From contig JAZKDP010000004.1 in assembly GCA_040387515.1 (NCBI GenBank), positions 1-60,924 on the forward strand: a stretch of 60,924 bases of DNA, written 5' to 3'. The DNA is from Methylotenera_A sp040387515. GTDB taxonomy: Bacteria; Pseudomonadota; Gammaproteobacteria; Burkholderiales; Methylophilaceae. The notes under the pieces were generated by a model. It saw only the letters and a program-made list of their open reading frames with translations, ran no database searches and was not told the origin of the DNA. Below, piece by piece: positions 17,262 to 26,498 of the stretch; within the stretch, counting starts at the first letter, position 1; every line of letters starts with the position of its first letter. The translations under genes were made by a program, and so were the position numbers.

Positions 17262-19055
17262 CTACTTATCTTCAACTCTTAATATCGCTAAAAACGCTTC
17301 TTGTGGAATTTCTACATTACCCACTTGTTTCATGCGTTTTTTACCTTCTTTTTGCTTGTCTAGCAATTTACGTTTACGCGATACATCGCCACCGTAACAT
17401 TTTGCAATCACGTTTTTACGCATCGCTTTCACCGTTTCCCGCGCAATAATATTAGCACCAATCGATGCTTGAATTGCCACATCAAACATTTGGCGTGGAA
17501 TCAGTTCGCGCATTTTTTCCGCCACTTGACCACCTCGGTATCGGCTATTCGCGCGATGTACAATCAAACTGAGCGCGTCAACACGTTCGCCGTTCACCAT
17601 AATATCTAACTTAACCAAGTCTGCTGCACGAAATTCTAAAAATTCATAATCCATAGAAGCATAACCGCGCGATACCGATTTTAATTTATCAAAAAAATCC
17701 AGCACCACTTCATTCAACGGCATTTCATAGCTGAGCATCACTTGCCTGCCCATATATTGCATATTCTTTTGTATGCCGCGTTTATTATTACAAAGCGTCA
17801 TCACTGGGCCTACATAATCTTGCGGCATTAGCAAGTTCACATTAATCACAGGCTCACGGATTTCTTCAATACGCGACATATCAGGTAAACGTGAAGGATT
17901 CTCAATTTGCTCAACTGTGCCATCTTTTAGCATGAGCTCATACACAACGGTAGGCGCGGTCGTAATCAAGTCCATATCGTACTCGCGCTCTAAACGCTCT
18001 TGTACGATTTCCATATGCAACAAACCTAAAAATCCGCATCTAAAACCAAATCCAAGTGCTGTAGAGTTTTCTGGCTCAAACAATAAGCTTGCATCATTCA
18101 AACTTAATTTCTCAAGCGCTGTTCTTAACGCTTCAAACTGATTAGACTCTACTGGATATAAACCGGCAAACACTTGCGGCTTTACTTCTTTAAAACCAGC
18201 TAATGGTTCCGTGGCAGGTCTAGTTGCTAAGGTAACGGTATCGCCTACTTTGGCGCTGGCAAGCTCTTTAATTCCAGCGATAACAAAGCCTACTTCACCC
18301 GCAGACAGCGATGTTTTTTGCAAGGATTTGGGTGTAAATACGCCCACTTGCTCACACAAAAATTCAGTATGTGTCGCCATTAAGCGAATTTTATCTTTAG
18401 GCTTAAGTACGCCATCAATCACGCGCACCAGCATCACTACGCCAACATAATTATCAAACCATGCATCAATCACCAGCGCTTTAAGTGGCTTAGTCACATC
18501 GCCCACAGGTGGCGGTACTTTTGCTATCACCGCTTCTAATACATCGCGTACGCCCAAACCTGTTTTAGCAGAACACAGCACAGCATCACTGGCGTCAACG
18601 CCGATCACATCTTCAATTTCTTGTTTCACGCGTTCTGGATCAGCGGAAGGTAAATCAATTTTATTTAAAACCGCGGTTACTTCCACGCCCAAATCTAACG
18701 CGGTATAGCAGTTAGCGACACTTTGCGCTTCAACACCTTGGCTGGCATCAACCACCAACAACGCACCTTCACAAGCAGAAAGTGAACGTGATACTTCATA
18801 ACTAAAATCCACGTGACCAGGTGTATCAATCAAATTCAACTGATAAGTCTCTCCGTCATCCGCTTTGTAGTGCAAGGCTGCAGTTTGCGCTTTAATTGTA
18901 ATGCCACGTTCGCGCTCAATATCCATGCTGTCCAGCACTTGCGCTTCCATTTCACGATCAGCCAAACCACCGCAAAGATGGATAATTCGGTCGGCAAGCG
19001 TTGATTTGCCGTGATCAATATGGGCAATAATAGAGAAATTACGGATGTTTTTCAT
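17262..19055 (-). CDS. lepA: Elongation factor 4 (LepA)
   Basis: A 597-residue translational GTPase of normal length. G1 AHIDHGKST, G3 DTPGHVDF and G4 NKIDLP are present in the N-terminal G domain; EF-G-like domains II, III and V follow, and the LepA-specific C-terminal domain ends GKKRMKQVGNVEIPQEAFLAIL. It acts on stalled or assembling ribosomes. First gene of the lepA-lepB-DUF4845-rnc-era run; the 236-bp gap upstream holds the mucD terminator and presumably its promoter. Confidence 0.97.
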   Translation of the reverse strand: MKNIRNFSIIAHIDHGKSTLADRIIHLCGGLADREMEAQVLDSMDIERERGITIKAQTAALHYKADDGETYQLNLIDTPGHVDFSYEVSRSLSACEGALLVVDASQGVEAQSVANCYTALDLGVEVTAVLNKIDLPSADPERVKQEIEDVIGVDASDAVLCSAKTGLGVRDVLEAVIAKVPPPVGDVTKPLKALVIDAWFDNYVGVVMLVRVIDGVLKPKDKIRLMATHTEFLCEQVGVFTPKSLQKTSLSAGEVGFVIAGIKELASAKVGDTVTLATRPATEPLAGFKEVKPQVFAGLYPVESNQFEALRTALEKLSLNDASLLFEPENSTALGFGFRCGFLGLLHMEIVQERLEREYDMDLITTAPTVVYELMLKDGTVEQIENPSRLPDMSRIEEIREPVINVNLLMPQDYVGPVMTLCNNKRGIQKNMQYMGRQVMLSYEMPLNEVVLDFFDKLKSVSRGYASMDYEFLEFRAADLVKLDIMVNGERVDALSLIVHRANSRYRGGQVAEKMRELIPRQMFDVAIQASIGANIIARETVKAMRKNVIAKCYGGDVSRKRKLLDKQKEGKKRMKQVGNVEIPQEAFLAILRVEDK

Positions 19056-19081
19056 GTTTACTTATGGATTTTACAAACAAA

Positions 19082-19102
19082 TGGTCTTTTATAAAAAGAC
19101 CA
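19082..19102 (-). other. Short hairpin in the lepA leader
   Basis: TGGTCTTTT, ATA, AAAAGACCA: a perfect 9-bp stem with a 3-base loop, 26 bp upstream of the lepA ATG. It could affect translation initiation or be incidental. No T-run follows on the minus strand. Confidence 0.4.
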
Positions 19103-19233
19103 GACTTAGAAACAAATAAGACGCCACGAGCGCCCTATTTCAATAAGCGGGATTTTACAGCAAATGCTTGATTAGGTTGTAATTAATTGAATGCCATTTA
19201 GCTAGAGTTGTTAGCAAAAATTGCATTATTCAT

Positions 19234-19262
19234 AAAAAAACCCGCTATTAAACGGGCTTTTT
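19234..19262 (-). terminator. Intrinsic terminator after mucD
   Basis: Read on the minus strand: AAAAAGCCCG, an 8-base loop, CGGG and a run of seven T. The stem is CCCG/CGGG extended by a G-U and several A-U pairs. It begins 29 bp after the mucD stop and separates the sigma-E operon from lepA. Confidence 0.82.
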
Positions 19263-19291
19263 ACGCAACTATTTCAAATCAAGTAAAACGA

Positions 19292-20737
19292 TTATTTTGT
19301 CACCTTAATCGGCACATACAAGGTATTTTCACCACGCAACACTAACACTGCTACCGTTTTACCTGCTGCCACACTATTAATCTGCTTATTAAATTGCTCC
19401 ACACTTTGACTTTCTGAGTTATTTAAACCCAAAATAACATCACCACGGCGAATACCTGCCTGCGCAGCCGCACCAATACTATCAACGACGACTAAACCGT
19501 TTTTACCATTTAGTTTTTTCTTTTGTTGTGGCGTTAACTCTTTTACCGTTAAGCCAATTTTGTTGGGCTCCGCTTTTGTTGGTGCTTTACTTGGGGCAAC
19601 GATTTCGTTTGGGTCTGTTGGCATTTCACCCACAGCAACACTCAAATTCTTCACTGTCCCTTTACGTAAAATCTCAACTGCTACAGCTTTACCTGGCTTG
19701 GCAGCACCAACAACGCGAGGCAAATCACTTGAAGTTACAATCGATTTCCCATCAAATTTGGTAATCACATCGCCTGGCTCCAAGCCACCTTTTTCTGCTG
19801 GACCGCCTTTTTCTACGCCTGCAATCAATGCGCCATTGGTATTTTTCATACCAAATGATTCTGACAGTTCTTTCGTTAATTCTTGTATGGCAACACCCAA
19901 CCAGCCACGTGTAATTTTGCCTGTAGATTTAAGCTGGTTAGAAATATCAATCGCCACGTCAATCGGAATACTGAAAGACAAACCAACAGAACCACCAGAG
20001 CGGCTGTAAATCTGTGAGTTAATACCAACTACCTCACCAGCCAGATTGAATAGCGGACCACCCGAATTACCCGGATTGATTGCTACATCCGTTTGAATGA
20101 ATGGCACAAAATTCTCTTGTGGCAAAGCACGGCCTTTGGCGCTGACAATACCCGCTGTCATCGTATTTTCTAAACCAAAGGGTGAGCCAATTGCTGCTAC
20201 CCATTGCCCTACTTTAAGTGCAGAAGGGTCGCCAATAATTACTTTTGGTAAGTTAGTCGCCTCAATTTTAATCAAAGCCACATCGGTACGCTTATCAGCA
20301 CCAATAATTTTGGCCTTAAATTCACGTTTATCCGATAACTTCACCAACACTTCATCCGCCGCGCTAACCACGTGCGCATTGGTTAAAATATAGCCATCGC
20401 TACTAATAATAAAGCCAGAGCCTAGTGAAGATGACTTATAGTCCTGTCCCTCAGGCGCACCTTGGCCGGGGGGCATACCTGGAATACCGAAGCGTTTAAA
20501 AAATTCCTGTATATTTTCATCATCTGGCATACCTGGGAAAGGCATACCAGCATTGCCGCCACCTTGTAGCACTTGCGTCACACTAATATTGACGACCTCT
20601 GCACCATGTTTCTCGGCTAACTCGGTAAAATCTGGTAAATCTTTAGCTAACACCGCTTGACTCACACCACTTAATATAAAGGCACTCGCTAGCGTTGCGA
20701 TGGTTAAAGCTTTTGTAGAAATCCATTTTTTCAACAT
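19292..20737 (-). CDS. mucD: DegP/MucD-type periplasmic serine protease
   Basis: A 481-residue HtrA-family protease-chaperone. A signal peptide (about 1-31, ending AVLA-KDL) is followed by the trypsin-like domain with GYILTNAHVV (His), KRTDVALIKIE (Asp) and NPGNSGGPLFN (Ser), then two PDZ domains (NGALIAGVEKGGPAEKGGLEPGD and NGLVVVDSIG). It degrades or refolds damaged envelope proteins. GTAAGGAAAAATAG before the ATG is a good ribosome site. It follows rpoE-rseA-rseB, so it is both product and feedback partner of the envelope-stress system, as mucD is in Pseudomonas. Confidence 0.94.
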   Translation of the reverse strand: MLKKWISTKALTIATLASAFILSGVSQAVLAKDLPDFTELAEKHGAEVVNISVTQVLQGGGNAGMPFPGMPDDENIQEFFKRFGIPGMPPGQGAPEGQDYKSSSLGSGFIISSDGYILTNAHVVSAADEVLVKLSDKREFKAKIIGADKRTDVALIKIEATNLPKVIIGDPSALKVGQWVAAIGSPFGLENTMTAGIVSAKGRALPQENFVPFIQTDVAINPGNSGGPLFNLAGEVVGINSQIYSRSGGSVGLSFSIPIDVAIDISNQLKSTGKITRGWLGVAIQELTKELSESFGMKNTNGALIAGVEKGGPAEKGGLEPGDVITKFDGKSIVTSSDLPRVVGAAKPGKAVAVEILRKGTVKNLSVAVGEMPTDPNEIVAPSKAPTKAEPNKIGLTVKELTPQQKKKLNGKNGLVVVDSIGAAAQAGIRRGDVILGLNNSESQSVEQFNKQINSVAAGKTVAVLVLRGENTLYVPIKVTK

Positions 20738-21000
20738 CTATTTTTCCTTACCTGACATCAATTGTTATGAAAATTTTACTTCTATTTAAACAGCAAAAAT
20801 TACCTATGTTAATTCCCTGATCTAGCTTAATTTCGGTAAATCCTGTAGCCAATATGGCGTCAATTTGCACCGTTACAAGTGGCAATATATTGAGATGAAA
20901 TAGAGCCTTTTGAATGATGATTGTTGTGATTAACTGCAAGGATGTACGCGCATTTTTCAATCATTATTACTATAACCAATTAATTGGATGACGATTAGGA
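20738..21000 (-). other. Gap between rseB and mucD, where rseC might be expected
   Basis: 263 bp without a convincing gene. One minus-strand frame opens MIEKCAYILAVN at 20964 and stops after 34 codons; another frame stays open from 20960 (TTG) to 20748. Neither has a good ribosome site or recognisable domain. In E. coli the gene after rseB is rseC. The N-terminal wording is vaguely RseC-like, so this might be a decayed remnant, but I cannot show it. Confidence 0.3.
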
Positions 21001-21999
21001 TTACCTATTTGCGGCAGTTTGTTTTTTAAAACTGACCGCTTTAGAAATCATTTGCACCGTCGCAAGAGGCACTTCACCCACCACCACCACTTGATAGCCA
21101 TTAATAACATTAGCGCAGATATTGGTTGAACCAACCAACTTGTGGCCTGTTTTAGTTCGCATGCCTTTGATAATCGGTTCAATAAACAGCGAAACCGAAG
21201 CAATCCCATCTGAGAAAATCATTTGATTAATGGGTGAGGTCTTACCATTTACCATCAACTCAATATGATCCACCTTGATATAACCAGGTGGTAGTTCGGC
21301 CACAATCCAATTGGTATGTACACGATTAGGCGATGTTGCATCTTCCATCACATAGTTTTTGCTGGCATCGATTTTAGGTTGAAACCAGTTTAAATCGTGC
21401 GAGTTAAGCATGCTCAATTCTTGAAAGGCAATTTGCTCCAAGGTTTCTGTTTTATCGTTCAGCAAAGTCATTTTAACCAATAAACCATATTCGGTATCGG
21501 TCCAAATTTTATAGCTGTAGCGATAGGCATCTTTAGGAATTAATTCAATGATTTGCGCTTGACGACCTGCAACATAGTCCAGCATGCCAACACGGGCAAT
21601 ATAACTTAACTTAAGTGATTGCAGATTGACTGGCAACATTGCAGGAAACAAATTTTGCCCGCGACGTTTTTCAATAATTACTTTGTCATTTTTAGGATGA
21701 AAAATAACGATATCGCTACCTTGACTAAACACCTCACGAGCTTGGCCAGCTTGTAATTTGTTATCCAGCACCATATTACGAGTTAACTCACGACCATTGT
21801 CATTCATATGGGTAATTTGTACTGAACGCGCCTGATTACCATTTTGATAAATAAAAATACCCTGGTAATTAAGCTCGCGTGCGGCTAAAGCGGCTTTTTG
21901 TAGAACTAACCAAGCATCATCTTCGGCTGCAAATGAATTTAAACTAAAACTGGCAAGTGTAAAACTAGAAAGCGTTAGTGCAAATGCAAGTCGAAACAT
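21001..21999 (-). CDS. rseB: Sigma-E regulator RseB/MucB
   Basis: A 332-residue exported protein. A signal peptide (1 to about 24, ending SFA-AED) is followed by the lipoprotein-carrier-like fold typical of RseB (LNYQGIFIYQNGNQARSVQITHM) and a C-terminal domain with KMRTK-like and GYQVVVVGEVPLATVQMI segments. RseB binds RseA in the periplasm and shields it from cleavage until mislocalised lipid or envelope signals arrive. It lies 5 bp after rseA, so they are coupled. Confidence 0.92.
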   Translation of the reverse strand: MFRLAFALTLSSFTLASFSLNSFAAEDDAWLVLQKAALAARELNYQGIFIYQNGNQARSVQITHMNDNGRELTRNMVLDNKLQAGQAREVFSQGSDIVIFHPKNDKVIIEKRRGQNLFPAMLPVNLQSLKLSYIARVGMLDYVAGRQAQIIELIPKDAYRYSYKIWTDTEYGLLVKMTLLNDKTETLEQIAFQELSMLNSHDLNWFQPKIDASKNYVMEDATSPNRVHTNWIVAELPPGYIKVDHIELMVNGKTSPINQMIFSDGIASVSLFIEPIIKGMRTKTGHKLVGSTNICANVINGYQVVVVGEVPLATVQMISKAVSFKKQTAANR

Positions 22000-22004
22000 G
22001 GTTA

Positions 22005-22490
22005 CTATTGTCCTGCGCTGTTGATATTAGTATTCACATTTTGGATGTAATAAGCAGCACCACTTGGGGCTGCAGCTTGATGCGCCTCAATATATTCAAG
22101 TGGTACGATTTGTGCCATTTCGACAGGTGTCATTTCTTCAGAACTGGTTAATTGCTGTTGTAAGACCATTACTCCGACAAACATGACTGCGGCTACTGAC
22201 GCTGCAATCGACCAAAATTGATTCGACTGAAACAGAGATTTCTTACGTTCGATTTGATTATCTAGCAATGCTTTAGGTGCTAAAACGGTAGGCTCAGTCT
22301 CTAATGCACTCATCACGCGCGCACTAAAGTCCGAACTTAAATAGCGATCACCTCGCATGGCATCACCAATTAAATGGTAGTGTTGCCAACAGCTTTCCAT
22401 TTCACCGCCAGACTGAATGGATGTAATCAGATGTTCGGCACTCGCCACATCAAACTCGCCATCGATAAGCGCAGATAATTGATCTTTCAT
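22005..22490 (-). CDS. rseA: Anti-sigma-E factor RseA
   Basis: A 161-residue single-pass inner-membrane protein. The cytoplasmic N terminus MKDQLSALIDGEFDVASAEHL and CWQHYHLIGDAMRGD is the RseA sigma-binding domain; a membrane segment (FWSIAASVAAVMFVGVMVL) lies near residues 92-110, and the short periplasmic tail would contact RseB. Stress-triggered proteolysis frees the sigma factor. It lies between rpoE (107 bp upstream) and rseB. Confidence 0.92.
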   Translation of the reverse strand: MKDQLSALIDGEFDVASAEHLITSIQSGGEMESCWQHYHLIGDAMRGDRYLSSDFSARVMSALETEPTVLAPKALLDNQIERKKSLFQSNQFWSIAASVAAVMFVGVMVLQQQLTSSEEMTPVEMAQIVPLEYIEAHQAAAPSGAAYYIQNVNTNINSAGQ

Positions 22491-22597
22491 TTTTATAACC
22501 TCTAATACTTAATATCTAAATACTTTTAGTTAAAGCAGTGTTTTTCAACATCACTTAACCGTTAATTACCTACACTTACGTAATTACTTAAACTTAA

Positions 22598-23353
22598 TTA
22601 CCAACGCTTGCCGTCTGGCGTATCTAACAACGGCTTAAGCTTAATTGCGATTGTTTCGCGCGCCCTAAATATGCGTGAACGCACAGTACCAATCGGACAC
22701 TGCATTAAAGTGGCGATTTCTTCATAACTCAAGCCTTCTAACTCACGCAAAGTGATTGCGGTGCGTAACTCTTCTGGCAAGCTGGCCACTGTATCATTCA
22801 CAGTTTGCGCAATTTCCTTGGTCATCAAAGCTGTTTCTGGCGTTTCCATAGTGCGCATTTCGTTGCCATCTTCAAAGTTTTCCACATCGTCGATTTCAAC
22901 ATCTTGCAACACTTGTGGCCTACGCCCCATTGAGACTAAATAATTTTTAGCTGTATTAATGCCAATGCGATACAGCCAAGTATAAAAAGCACTATCGCCT
23001 CTAAAGTTATGCAAAGCACGGTACGCCTTAATAAACGACTCCTGCACGACATCTTCTACTTCAGCCTGATCGCGAATCATGCGCGAAAGCAAGCGTCCAA
23101 GCTTGCGATGGTATTTTTCTACCAACATACCAAACGCTTTTTTATCGCCTTGCTGCGCACGCACAACCAACGCTTGGTCAAGCTCGCGATTACCCGCGCC
23201 AGAACTCGAAATTGAGCCATTGCCGTTTGGCTTATCAGCCATTAATTGTCCACTCCCACTTTGATTCGTCTTATAACCGCCATTATACGCCTGCGGAGCG
23301 GGTTCGACGAAACTCGAACGGGACAATGCCTCAATTTTACTTGTTTGTAACAT
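22598..23353 (-). CDS. rpoE: RNA polymerase sigma factor RpoE (sigma-E), extended N terminus
   Basis: ECF sigma factor with region 2 (KLGRLLSRMIRDQAEVEDVVQ, FRGDSAFYTWLYRIGINTAKN) and region 4 (SLPEELRTAITLRELEGLSYEEIATLM, PIGTVRSRIFRARE). The frame is 251 residues, while most RpoE proteins have about 190-200; the extra part is a Gly/Ser/Asn-rich stretch of about 55 residues. CTGGAGGATAGAA before the ATG at 23353 is a strong ribosome site and favours the long form. An internal ATG at 23242 would give 214 residues. It heads rpoE-rseA-rseB-mucD and directs the envelope-stress response. Confidence 0.93.
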   Translation of the reverse strand: MLQTSKIEALSRSSFVEPAPQAYNGGYKTNQSGSGQLMADKPNGNGSISSSGAGNRELDQALVVRAQQGDKKAFGMLVEKYHRKLGRLLSRMIRDQAEVEDVVQESFIKAYRALHNFRGDSAFYTWLYRIGINTAKNYLVSMGRRPQVLQDVEIDDVENFEDGNEMRTMETPETALMTKEIAQTVNDTVASLPEELRTAITLRELEGLSYEEIATLMQCPIGTVRSRIFRARETIAIKLKPLLDTPDGKRW

Positions 23354-23542
23354 TTCTATCCTCCAGAATATCTAGTCACTTTATATTATGTATGTATTGC
23401 ATGCGATATCGCTTTAAATCCTGCCATTCAGCACATTTCTTATATTGCTAGCTTATGATTAAAGACACAGATAAACTGCTATTAGTTCATTCGTTCACAT
23501 GAGTTTTATGTGTCAACATTTACATTTTACGAATTCGTTTTT

Positions 23543-25204
23543 ATGCCTCAACAATTTGATGTGCTCATTATTGGTAGCGGCCTTGCTGGCCTGACTATGG
23601 CTTTGCAAGTGGCCGATCACAAACGCGTCTGTTTAGTAAGCAAAAGAGAAATGTCAGACAGCGCCAGCAGCTGGGCGCAAGGCGGCATTGCAGCGGTACT
23701 CAATAGTGACGATACCATTGAAGAGCATATTCAAGACACCTTAATTGCTGGCGCTGGATTATGCGATGCAGAAGTGACGCGTATGGTTGCAACTCAAGGT
23801 TTTGCCGCAATTGAATGGCTAATTAACCAAGGTGTTGAATTCACGCGTGAGGCCGACAATCGTCATTTTCATTTAACACGCGAAGGCGGACACAGTCACA
23901 GGCGTGTGGTGCATGTGGCAGATGCGACTGGTCAAGCGGTACAAAAGACACTGGCGCAAAAGATTCGAGAGCATGCCAATATCACGTTGCTAGAAAATCA
24001 TATCGCTATTGATTTAATAACAGAAAAAAAACTCAAGAAAAATACAAAAACTGATCAAAGCGAAAGTGGTTCAGATACAAATCACTCAAGCAAAGGTGAC
24101 TCTTGTAAAGGGGCTTACGTGCTGGATAACAGCACTGGCAAAGTGATGACGATTGCAGCCCAGCAAACCGTTTTAGCAACAGGTGGTGCAGGTAAAGTTT
24201 ACTTATATACCACCAATCCAGATGTCAGCACGGGTGACGGCATCGCGATGGCATGGCGCGCGGGTTGTCGCGTTGCCAACATGGAATTCATTCAGTTTCA
24301 CCCCACTTGCCTTTATCATCCCCATGCAAAATCCTTCTTAATCTCTGAGGTGGTACGCGGCGAAGGTGGCTTGCTTAAATTGCCTGATGGCACACGCTTT
24401 ATGCCAGAACATGACTCCCGTGAAGAACTTGCCCCGCGTGATGTAGTCGCGCGTGCCATTGACTTTGAAATGAAAAAGCGCGGCTTAGATTGCGTGTATT
24501 TAGATATTTCACATAAACCTGCAGATTTTATTCGAGAGCACTTTCCTAACATTCATGCCCGTTGTTTAGAACTGGGCATCGACATTACCACGCAAGCGAT
24601 TCCAGTCGTACCTGCTGCGCATTACAGCTGCGGTGGCGTAATGACTGACTCAACTGGTGCAACAGATATTGCTTGCCTATATGCCATTGGCGAAACTGCA
24701 TGCACAGGCTTGCACGGTGCAAATCGGCTGGCAAGTAACTCATTATTAGAGTGTTTAGTATTTGGACAAGCCGCTGCAAAAGCCATATTAGACGCACCCA
24801 AACAAGCATTTAGCCATTTGCCACATTGGGATGAAAGCCGCGTAACCGATGCGGATGAAGAAGTCCTAATTACACACACTTGGAATGAATTACGCCGATT
24901 TATGTGGAATTACGTTGGCATAGTACGCACCAATAAACGCTTAAGCCGCGCTCTACATCGTATCCACATGCTGCGCGACGAAGTACATGAGTTTTATAGC
25001 AACTTCCGAGTTAGTAACGATTTAATCGAGCTGCGTAACTTATTGCAAGTGGCTGAATTAATTGTAAAAAGTGCCATTGAGCGACATGAAAGTCGCGGTC
25101 TGCATTATAGTAAAGATTATCCAGAGCTACTTGATGAAGCGATTCCTACCGTGTTGGAACCCTCAAAATACTACAGCTTACTAGATAGTAAACACGGCCA
25201 TTAA
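23543..25204 (+). CDS. nadB: L-aspartate oxidase
   Basis: An FAD enzyme oxidising aspartate to iminoaspartate, first step of de novo NAD synthesis. The FAD-binding loop DVLIIGSGLAGLTMALQ is at the N terminus; SSWAQGGIAAVL, THREGGHSHRR-like and HPTCLY segments and the C-terminal helical bundle follow. An in-frame GTG at 23510 would add 11 residues, but ATG at 23543 starts MPQQFDVLIIG just before the flavin fold, so I prefer it (553 residues). It contains a short hydrophilic insertion near residue 160 (KKNTKTDQSESGSD). NadA is not adjacent. Divergent from rpoE. Confidence 0.94.
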   Translation: MPQQFDVLIIGSGLAGLTMALQVADHKRVCLVSKREMSDSASSWAQGGIAAVLNSDDTIEEHIQDTLIAGAGLCDAEVTRMVATQGFAAIEWLINQGVEFTREADNRHFHLTREGGHSHRRVVHVADATGQAVQKTLAQKIREHANITLLENHIAIDLITEKKLKKNTKTDQSESGSDTNHSSKGDSCKGAYVLDNSTGKVMTIAAQQTVLATGGAGKVYLYTTNPDVSTGDGIAMAWRAGCRVANMEFIQFHPTCLYHPHAKSFLISEVVRGEGGLLKLPDGTRFMPEHDSREELAPRDVVARAIDFEMKKRGLDCVYLDISHKPADFIREHFPNIHARCLELGIDITTQAIPVVPAAHYSCGGVMTDSTGATDIACLYAIGETACTGLHGANRLASNSLLECLVFGQAAAKAILDAPKQAFSHLPHWDESRVTDADEEVLITHTWNELRRFMWNYVGIVRTNKRLSRALHRIHMLRDEVHEFYSNFRVSNDLIELRNLLQVAELIVKSAIERHESRGLHYSKDYPELLDEAIPTVLEPSKYYSLLDSKHGH

Positions 25205-25214
25205 CATTAGTCTT

Positions 25215-25688
25215 TTGCGTTTTCATCTGCTTTTAATTTCTTGTCTGTTTTTAGCGGCTAACGTCAACGCTCGTGCGGCTGAGTTAACGCCGAAAATCAC
25301 TTATTTTTACGATGGCGATACCGTTAAAATAAAAGATAATCTCAGCGAATATAAGCTGCGATTAACTGACATTGACGCACCAGAACGCAATCAAAGCTAT
25401 GGAAAAACTGCGCGCCGTGCGCTCATTCAATTGTGTGAAAATGCTGATGTACAAGTTTACATAACAGGCATAGATAAATATCAGCGCAAATTGGGAAAAC
25501 TCATGTGCAACAGCCAAGATGCCAGTATTTACATGATTAAAAATGGCCATGCCTGGTTTAATAAACGCTATTCAATGGATTACACATTGGATGTGGCTGA
25601 GCAAGAGTCCCGCGTGCAGGAACTCGGATTATGGAAAAGCAGGAATCCAATACCACCTTGGCAATGGCGGCAAAAACACCGCTATTAG
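25215..25688 (+). CDS. Exported thermonuclease (SNase family)
   Basis: A 157-residue staphylococcal-nuclease-like protein with a signal peptide (MRFHLLLISCLFLAANVNARA). The OB-fold nuclease core shows YFYDGDTVKIKD, LRLTDIDAPERNQSYG (catalytic Arg and Glu) and GIDKYQRKLGKL (second Arg), so it looks active; SNases cut DNA and RNA with Ca. It begins with TTG 10 bp after the nadB stop; no in-frame ATG is available. It is likely translated from the nadB transcript and exported to the periplasm, where a nutrient-scavenging role is possible. Confidence 0.87.
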   Translation: MRFHLLLISCLFLAANVNARAAELTPKITYFYDGDTVKIKDNLSEYKLRLTDIDAPERNQSYGKTARRALIQLCENADVQVYITGIDKYQRKLGKLMCNSQDASIYMIKNGHAWFNKRYSMDYTLDVAEQESRVQELGLWKSRNPIPPWQWRQKHRY

Positions 25689-25781
25689 ATTCAAATCACA
25701 AAGCAATTTAATCAAACAACTGTCACACTTTTAGATTAAAATACTAAACTTAAATAAATTTAAATCATTCAGGAAATAAAC

Positions 25782-26261
25782 ATGCAAGTCGCCATGAACA
25801 CCGTTGTTACCATGACTTATGAACTTAAAAACGCCGATGGCCAAGTGTTGGAATCTAGCGCGGAACCCGTTGCATACTTACATGGCGGGTATGACAATAT
25901 CTTCCCAAAAGTAGAAGAAGCCATGCACGGTAAAAACGTGGGGGATGTGGTGGAAGTCAGCCTAGAGCCTGTTGATGGCTTTGGTGAATATGATGAGGAA
26001 TTAGTGCAAATTGAACCAGCAAGTGCTTTTCCAGCTGAAGAACTTAAAGTGGGTATGCAATTTGAAGGTGAAGACGATACTGGTGAAGTGATTTTATACA
26101 CAGTAACTGAAATTGCTGATGGCAAAGTAGTGGTTGATGGCAACCATCCCTGGGCTGGCGAACGTTTATTATTTACAGCTACAATTGCCGATGTACGTAC
26201 CGCCAACAAAGAAGAAGTAACGCATCAGCACGTACATGGTGCTGGTGGGCATCATCACTAA
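25782..26261 (+). CDS. slyD: SlyD-type FKBP peptidyl-prolyl isomerase
   Basis: A 159-residue FKBP-type isomerase with the chaperone-like insert-in-flap domain. NTVVTMTYELKNADGQVLESS, YLHGGYDNIFPKVEEAMHGKNVGD and NHPWAGERLLFTATI are typical of SlyD. The C terminus is a short histidine tail (HQHVHGAGGHHH), much shorter than the metal-binding tail of E. coli SlyD. Cytoplasmic; catalyses proline isomerisation and may help nickel or other metal delivery. It has its own leader (CAGGAAATAAAC before the ATG). Confidence 0.92.
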   Translation: MQVAMNTVVTMTYELKNADGQVLESSAEPVAYLHGGYDNIFPKVEEAMHGKNVGDVVEVSLEPVDGFGEYDEELVQIEPASAFPAEELKVGMQFEGEDDTGEVILYTVTEIADGKVVVDGNHPWAGERLLFTATIADVRTANKEEVTHQHVHGAGGHHH

Positions 26262-26283
26262 TTAAAATATTCTTTCAGTTTTA

Positions 26284-26324
26284 ATCAGTGCTTATGACTT
26301 GAGTTTCGCGGCATAAGCACTGAT
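26284..26324 (+). terminator. Strong hairpin after slyD
   Basis: ATCAGTGCTTATG and CATAAGCACTGAT form a perfect 13-bp stem around a 15-base loop, 22 bp after the slyD stop. No T-run follows, so it may protect or process the 3' end rather than terminate on its own. The remaining stretch to 26498 is AT-rich with no gene that I can see. Confidence 0.5.
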
Positions 26325-26498
26325 ATTAACCTCGACTTATAAAAAACCACTTAATAATACTTGCGCTCAAATTAATTCTAAAAGCGTAAATTGTTACTTA
26401 TTCTTTTCATTAATCATATCAAATGATTAGCCTTTATAGACCATAGTATTAATAAGCGTTTAATGCTTAAATAGCATCTAATTATTAAGGTCATTTAG

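Noticed and set aside
20748..20960. 70-codon minus-strand frame before mucD
   Set aside because: It starts with TTG, lacks a ribosome site and domain; I list the gap as a possible rseC remnant instead.
23354..23509. Sigma-E-type autoregulated promoter before rpoE
   Set aside because: GAAC words occur, but none has a -10 TCTGA-like partner at about 16 bp, so I cannot place the promoter.
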